The notes under the pieces are model-generated. The model saw only the letters and a program-made list of their open reading frames with translations. It was not told the DNA's origin and searched no databases. Shown in pieces: positions 29,961-32,526 of a stretch of 32,526 bases of DNA (positions within the stretch are counted from its first letter, which is position 1; the number at the start of each line of letters is the position of its first letter). A program made the position numbers and the translations under genes. Source of the DNA: Microbacterium paludicola (GTDB lineage: Bacteria > Actinomycetota > Actinomycetes > Actinomycetales > Microbacteriaceae); the NCBI RefSeq assembly GCF_015235415.1, contig NZ_JADGLL010000032.1, positions 1-32,526 of the forward strand, written 5' to 3'.

Positions 29961-30005
29961 TGTCCCCCAGATGGGGGACAGCGCTTGTCCCCCATCTGGG
30001 GGACA
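29961..30005. repeat. Nested inverted repeat (20-bp arms, each itself a hairpin)
   Basis: The 20-base arm at 29961-29980 is followed, after GCGCT, by its exact reverse complement at 29986-30005. Each arm is itself TGTCCCCC and GGGGGACA around four bases (AGAT in the first, ATCT in the second). The element can thus fold as one long 20-bp hairpin or as two 8-bp hairpins. It stands just upstream of the promoter region of the secretion operon. Confidence 0.85.
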
Positions 30006-30208
30006 AATCCAAAGGTTCCCTTAGGGATCGCTTGATCGTGGCTTGAGTTCGTTTCCCTACTGTTCATCTAGGCGCGGCCGTGAAGACGGCCCGAACCGAT
30101 CGCCGCCCTCGCCTCAGCCCCCCTCGAGGCCCGTGCGCGGAGCGGCCGCGCCATACCCCCCGAACTCGCGCCGCGCATCACGCTGCGCCCTGCTCAAGGA
30201 GCCCCTGC

Positions 30209-30682
30209 ATGTCCACGGACACCCGCATCAGCCGCAGCAAGAAGAAGATCATCGCCGTCCTCGCGGGCGTCGCCGTCGCGGCAGCCGTCAGCGCCTCGGC
30301 CTCGACCCTGGGCGGCGCGGGGGTCGAAGCCCTCGGCGCCGACGCCGGCACGGCGGCCTCGGGCGTGACCAAGGGCGTTGTGGTGACGTGGGACACCGCG
30401 TTCTCGACCGCGACAAACGAGTACGTGGTCACGGGCGTCACGCTCAAGACCAAGGACGGCGCGACCGAGACCTTCCCGAAGGGCGCCGACGTCAAGCTCA
30501 GCGTGCTCGGCAACGCCGCAGGCAAGGCCGCCGACCCGCAGTCGAAGCTCGCGGAGTTCAGCGACCTCAACCTCGCGGCCGCCAAGAACACGATCACGTG
30601 GCCGACGTCCATTCCCGCGCAGGACGTGCTCGGCGTCGCGGTCGTCGTCGACGGCAACGCGGTTCCCGCCACCGTCAACTGA
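30209..30682 (+). CDS. Small exported protein linked to SipW-type signal peptidase (157 aa)
   Basis: I recognise no domain with certainty. The N-terminus has a basic start (RISRSKKK), a hydrophobic segment at about 14-27 and then SASASTLGGAGVEALGA at 28-44. The mature part of about 115 residues is rich in Ala, Val, Thr and Lys, without Cys, and has alternating beta-strand character (VVVTWDTAF, YVVTGVTLKTKDGATETFP). The general layout, a small beta-rich protein directly upstream of an ER-type signal peptidase, recalls TasA/camelysin-type secreted proteins, but I cannot show homology. The ATG at 30209 has AAGGA 8 bases before it; an in-frame start at 30080 would only add an Arg/Pro-rich leader. 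Confidence 0.75.
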   Translation: MSTDTRISRSKKKIIAVLAGVAVAAAVSASASTLGGAGVEALGADAGTAASGVTKGVVVTWDTAFSTATNEYVVTGVTLKTKDGATETFPKGADVKLSVLGNAAGKAADPQSKLAEFSDLNLAAAKNTITWPTSIPAQDVLGVAVVVDGNAVPATVN

Positions 30683-30716
30683 CGCTCCGCCCACGCCCGC
30701 CCGATCCGGAGACCCC

Positions 30717-31319
30717 GTGACGACCACCGCGACCCTCATCTCGGCCCCTGCGGTCGAGGGGGGCGTCGCCGCGCCCGCGGCCGGATCGCGCGCCGCGCGC
30801 CGGTCCGCGCGCTCGCGCGGAAGGGTCCGCGGGGTCGTTGGATGGCTGCTGCTCGCGCTCGCGGTCGTCCTGCTCTGGCCCGCGCAGTTCGGCGGCCTGA
30901 CAGGCCTCACCGTGGTCAACGGCCACTCGATGGAGCCCGTGTACCGCACGGATGACCTCGTCGCCTCGTTCCGGCAGACGGGCTACGCGGTCGGCGACAT
31001 CGTCTCGTACCGGGTGCCGCAGGGTCAGCCGGGCGCCGGCGGACGTGTGATCCACCGGATCGCATCCGCGAGCGACGTCGACGGCGAGACCGTCTACACG
31101 ACGCAGGGCGACAACAATCCGCAGGCAGACCCGTGGACGATCCGCGACGGCGACATCCTCGGCCGCGCGATCGTCGCGGTCCCGGGTGTCGGGGCGGGAC
31201 TCACGCCGGAGGGCGCGCCCCTCATCCTCGCGCTCTCGCTCGGCGTCATCGTGACCGTCCTCCTGTGGGGAGACGGCGGCCGCGCTCGCGCGCGGAAGAA
31301 CTCAGACCACCGCCCGTGA
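30717..31319 (+). CDS. Signal peptidase I, SipW/ER type (200 aa)
   Basis: This membrane-bound serine protease cleaves signal peptides. After an Ala/Arg-rich start there is one membrane segment (VVGWLLLALAVVLLWP). The nucleophile is Ser71 in NGHSMEPVYR. The general base in common bacterial enzymes is Lys, but here the matching position is His113 in GRVIHRI, the mark of the archaeal/ER/SipW class. TTQGDNNPQADP (box E) follows, and a second hydrophobic segment (LILALSLGVIVTVLLWG) ends the protein. The GTG at 30717 follows CCGGAGA by 5 bases. It lies 34 bp after one exported protein gene and overlaps the next by 4 bp, so those two are its likely substrates. Confidence 0.92.
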   Translation: MTTTATLISAPAVEGGVAAPAAGSRAARRSARSRGRVRGVVGWLLLALAVVLLWPAQFGGLTGLTVVNGHSMEPVYRTDDLVASFRQTGYAVGDIVSYRVPQGQPGAGGRVIHRIASASDVDGETVYTTQGDNNPQADPWTIRDGDILGRAIVAVPGVGAGLTPEGAPLILALSLGVIVTVLLWGDGGRARARKNSDHRP

Positions 31320-32314
31320 CGGGGCGGCACGGCGGTCGGCGGGGTCGGGGGATCCCGTCCGGCCAGCTCCTCTTCGCCGGCCGGGGGGTCGGCGGAGGGG
31401 GAGCGCGTCGCGGCGTCCTCGCGCACACCGCGCGGGGCGCCGCGGCGCTCATCCTGACCCTCATCGTCCTCGTCGGCGCCGTGAACGCCTCCGCCGCGAC
31501 GCTCGGCGGGGCGTCGGCGCACTCCCTCGGCGCGGCAAGCACGCCCAACGCGCGGGCGAGCGCGGTCACGATCGACTGGACGGGCACCCCGTCCGGGGCG
31601 GCATGGAACGTCGACGGCGCCACCGTGCGCGCGGAGGGTGGCGCCTCCTTCGCGGCGGGCGACACGGTCAAGCTCACCGTCGCCCCGGCCGCCGGTCACA
31701 CGGGACCCCCGTGCGAGGTGCGCACAACTCCGGCCGCGGCCTCCGCCACCGTCGCCCTCCCGGCAACGGCGTTCGCCGCCTGCGGAGCGCTGCGCTTCGA
31801 CCGCCTCGGCACCGTCGCGGTGGCGGTCTCCGGCGCGCAGGTCGCGGTCGCCGCCTCCCGCGTCGGCGACGTCCGCTCCGCCCTCACCGCGCACTCCGGT
31901 CCCGTGCTCAACGCCGACCGCGCGCTCGTCGCCCGCACCGAGGCGGTCGTCGACGCCGGTGTCGCCTACGTCGGCAGGATCGCCGTGGACGTCACGCGGG
32001 GCGCCACCGTCGAGGATCTCGTGGGAGAGCGCCTGGACGTCGCGCTGCTCGGGCCGGACGGAACCGTCCGCGCGCGCGTCGGCGGCGTGATCTCGGCGGC
32101 ACCGGATGCGCCCGTCCGCGTCACGACCGAGGCCGGATCCGCCGTTCCCACCGTCGTGATCGATGCGCGCGCGAACCTGCCGCGGGCGTCGTGGCAGCGC
32201 TCCGCCGACGTGGCGAGCCTGTCGGGACTGCTCCTCGCTCCGCAACGGATCGGCGAGGCGCCGTCCCCGGCCGCCGCGATCCAGATGTCGGGATCGATCG
32301 TCCAGGCGAAGTAG
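31316..32314 (+). CDS. Exported protein with the same post-signal motif, unknown function (332 aa)
   Basis: The GTG at 31316 overlaps the signal peptidase stop (GTGA). After about 40 basic, Gly-rich residues comes a hydrophobic segment (42-56), then NASAATLGGASAHSLGA at 57-73. That matches the first exported protein of the operon at 11 of 17 positions. The mature part seems to have two beta-rich domains: one at about 80-190 with CEVRTTP and AACGALRFDRLG, and one at about 210-300 with VVDAGVAYVGRIAVDVTRGA. No catalytic motif was recognised. The last 25-30 residues are translated from the opposite strand of what looks like another gene's start (32240-32472), so the natural C-terminus may have been lost at a rearrangement. 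Confidence 0.7.
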   Translation: MTGRHGGRRGRGIPSGQLLFAGRGVGGGGARRGVLAHTARGAAALILTLIVLVGAVNASAATLGGASAHSLGAASTPNARASAVTIDWTGTPSGAAWNVDGATVRAEGGASFAAGDTVKLTVAPAAGHTGPPCEVRTTPAAASATVALPATAFAACGALRFDRLGTVAVAVSGAQVAVAASRVGDVRSALTAHSGPVLNADRALVARTEAVVDAGVAYVGRIAVDVTRGATVEDLVGERLDVALLGPDGTVRARVGGVISAAPDAPVRVTTEAGSAVPTVVIDARANLPRASWQRSADVASLSGLLLAPQRIGEAPSPAAAIQMSGSIVQAK

Positions 32315-32472
32315 CAGAAGGTGACGAGGATCCCCGCGACGAACGAGGCTGCCCAGTACCGGCCGGAGGCGCTCTCGCGGCGGACGACGGTCTCGAGCAG
32401 GAACACGACCGCGGATGTGATCACGACCACCGCGGTGATCGACGATGTGGTGAACGGATCGAGCTCGGTCAT
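31966..32472 (-). pseudogene. Truncated-looking start of a membrane protein
   Basis: From an ATG at 32472 with a good GAGGAGGAG ribosome binding site, the minus strand reads MTELDPFTTSSITAVVVITS, a membrane segment, ETVVRRESASGRYWAAS and a second segment, FVAGILVTFCYFAWTI. This resembles, from memory, the N-terminus of actinobacterial multi-pass membrane signalling proteins such as GGDEF proteins. After about residue 75 (near 32240) the sequence loses membrane character and becomes Arg/Ser/Ala-rich, as expected for antisense of the exported-protein gene. The frame then stops at 31966. I read this as a fragment cut off by a rearrangement. A real 168-aa protein cannot be excluded. Confidence 0.4.
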
Positions 32473-32526
32473 CTCTCCTCCTCGGCATCGAGGGACGGGG
32501 AACCGGAGGACGGGGCACCGGGGGAC
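32469..32526 (-). CDS. C-terminal tail of a gene entering from the right edge (partial)
   Basis: Reading leftward from the window edge, one minus-strand frame gives SPGAPSSGSPSLDAEEER and then a TGA at 32471-32469 that overlaps the ATG at 32472 in the ATGA manner common in this window. A Ser/Pro/Gly tail ending in acidic residues is a plausible protein end. Only 18 residues are visible, so the identity is unknown. Confidence 0.35.
   Translation of the reverse strand, partial: SPGAPSSGSPSLDAEEER

Larger units (their letters stand above)
29884..30208. other. 325-bp spacer between the uronate operon and the secretion operon
   Basis: No convincing gene is seen. From left to right it holds a terminator hairpin (29900-29934), a nested inverted repeat (29961-30005), then a stretch (30006-30072) that is the most AT-rich part of the right half of the window and probably contains the promoter of the next operon. 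TTGATC at 30032, TTGAGT at 30043 and TACTGT at 30058 are candidate elements, but none of the spacings is convincing. The last 135 bases form a GC-rich leader before the ATG at 30209. Confidence 0.6.

Noticed and set aside
29961..30005. CRISPR-like repeats or a riboswitch
   Set aside because: There are only two repeat units, in inverted order and with a 5-base spacer; no array, no cas genes, and no known aptamer core recognised.
30080..30208. Upstream in-frame start of the first exported protein
   Set aside because: It would add an Arg/Pro-rich leader ahead of a normal signal peptide; AAGGA before the ATG at 30209 decides the start.
31094..32518. Minus-strand open frame of 474 codons at the right end
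   Set aside because: It is antisense to the signal peptidase and exported-protein genes and out of frame with the membrane-protein start at 32472.

Overview
The window is about 70% GC or higher, densely packed, and uses GTG starts and 1-4 bp ATGA/GTGA gene overlaps. It carries an FbiC-type F420 biosynthesis gene and an F420-type luciferase-like oxidoreductase. Together these point to a high-GC actinobacterium, most likely in or near Microbacteriaceae (Microbacterium-like). The genus is an inference from style and protein resemblance; no search was run. I saw no tRNA, rRNA, CRISPR array, transposase or phage gene.

Layout. (1) 1-5224, mixed genes: the N-terminal half of fbiC (minus strand, running off the left edge), a small conserved hypothetical protein, an ABC ATPase with a roughly 355-residue acidic and His-rich tail, and a 3-hydroxyisobutyryl-CoA hydrolase. 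(2) 5225-16806, catabolic module A: a GntR/FCD regulator divergent from a tightly coupled operon. The operon encodes a beta-hydroxyacid dehydrogenase, two sugar-type ABC permeases, a lipoprotein binding protein, a class III CoA-transferase, a crotonase-fold protein, an amidohydrolase of the lactonase type, an RraA-fold protein, a FAH-superfamily protein resembling 2-keto-3-deoxy-D-xylonate dehydratase, a D-2-hydroxyacid dehydrogenase and an LLM flavin oxidoreductase. The combination suggests import and breakdown of a sugar-acid-like or hydroxy-acid compound through a route I cannot match to a textbook pathway. (3) 16838-29883, uronate polysaccharide module B: a DeoR-HTH/LacI-type regulator and a heparinase II/III-type lyase on the minus strand, divergent from a DUF2264 protein, a second complete ABC importer, a YesL-like membrane protein, a GH88 unsaturated glucuronyl hydrolase, a FAH-family protein, KduD and KduI. 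The lyase and GH88 would release unsaturated uronates, and KduI/KduD would convert these toward 2-keto-3-deoxygluconate. None of the three enzymes acting on the polymer shows a signal peptide, so the chain looks cytoplasmic, acting on imported oligosaccharides. (4) 29884-32526: a 325-bp spacer with a strong terminator and a nested inverted repeat, then a three-gene secretion operon. It has an ER/SipW-type signal peptidase flanked by two exported proteins sharing a motif after their hydrophobic segment. Last come the truncated-looking start of a minus-strand membrane protein and the tail of another gene at the right edge.

Notable non-coding structures are four CGCTTCGCTC repeats inside the fbiC coding sequence, a TTGT-AG-ACAA operator in front of module A, back-to-back promoters with direct and inverted repeats in front of module B, a 13-bp hairpin followed by a 61-bp near-perfect palindrome between the module B binding protein and its permeases, and a 45-bp nested inverted repeat in front of the signal-peptidase operon.
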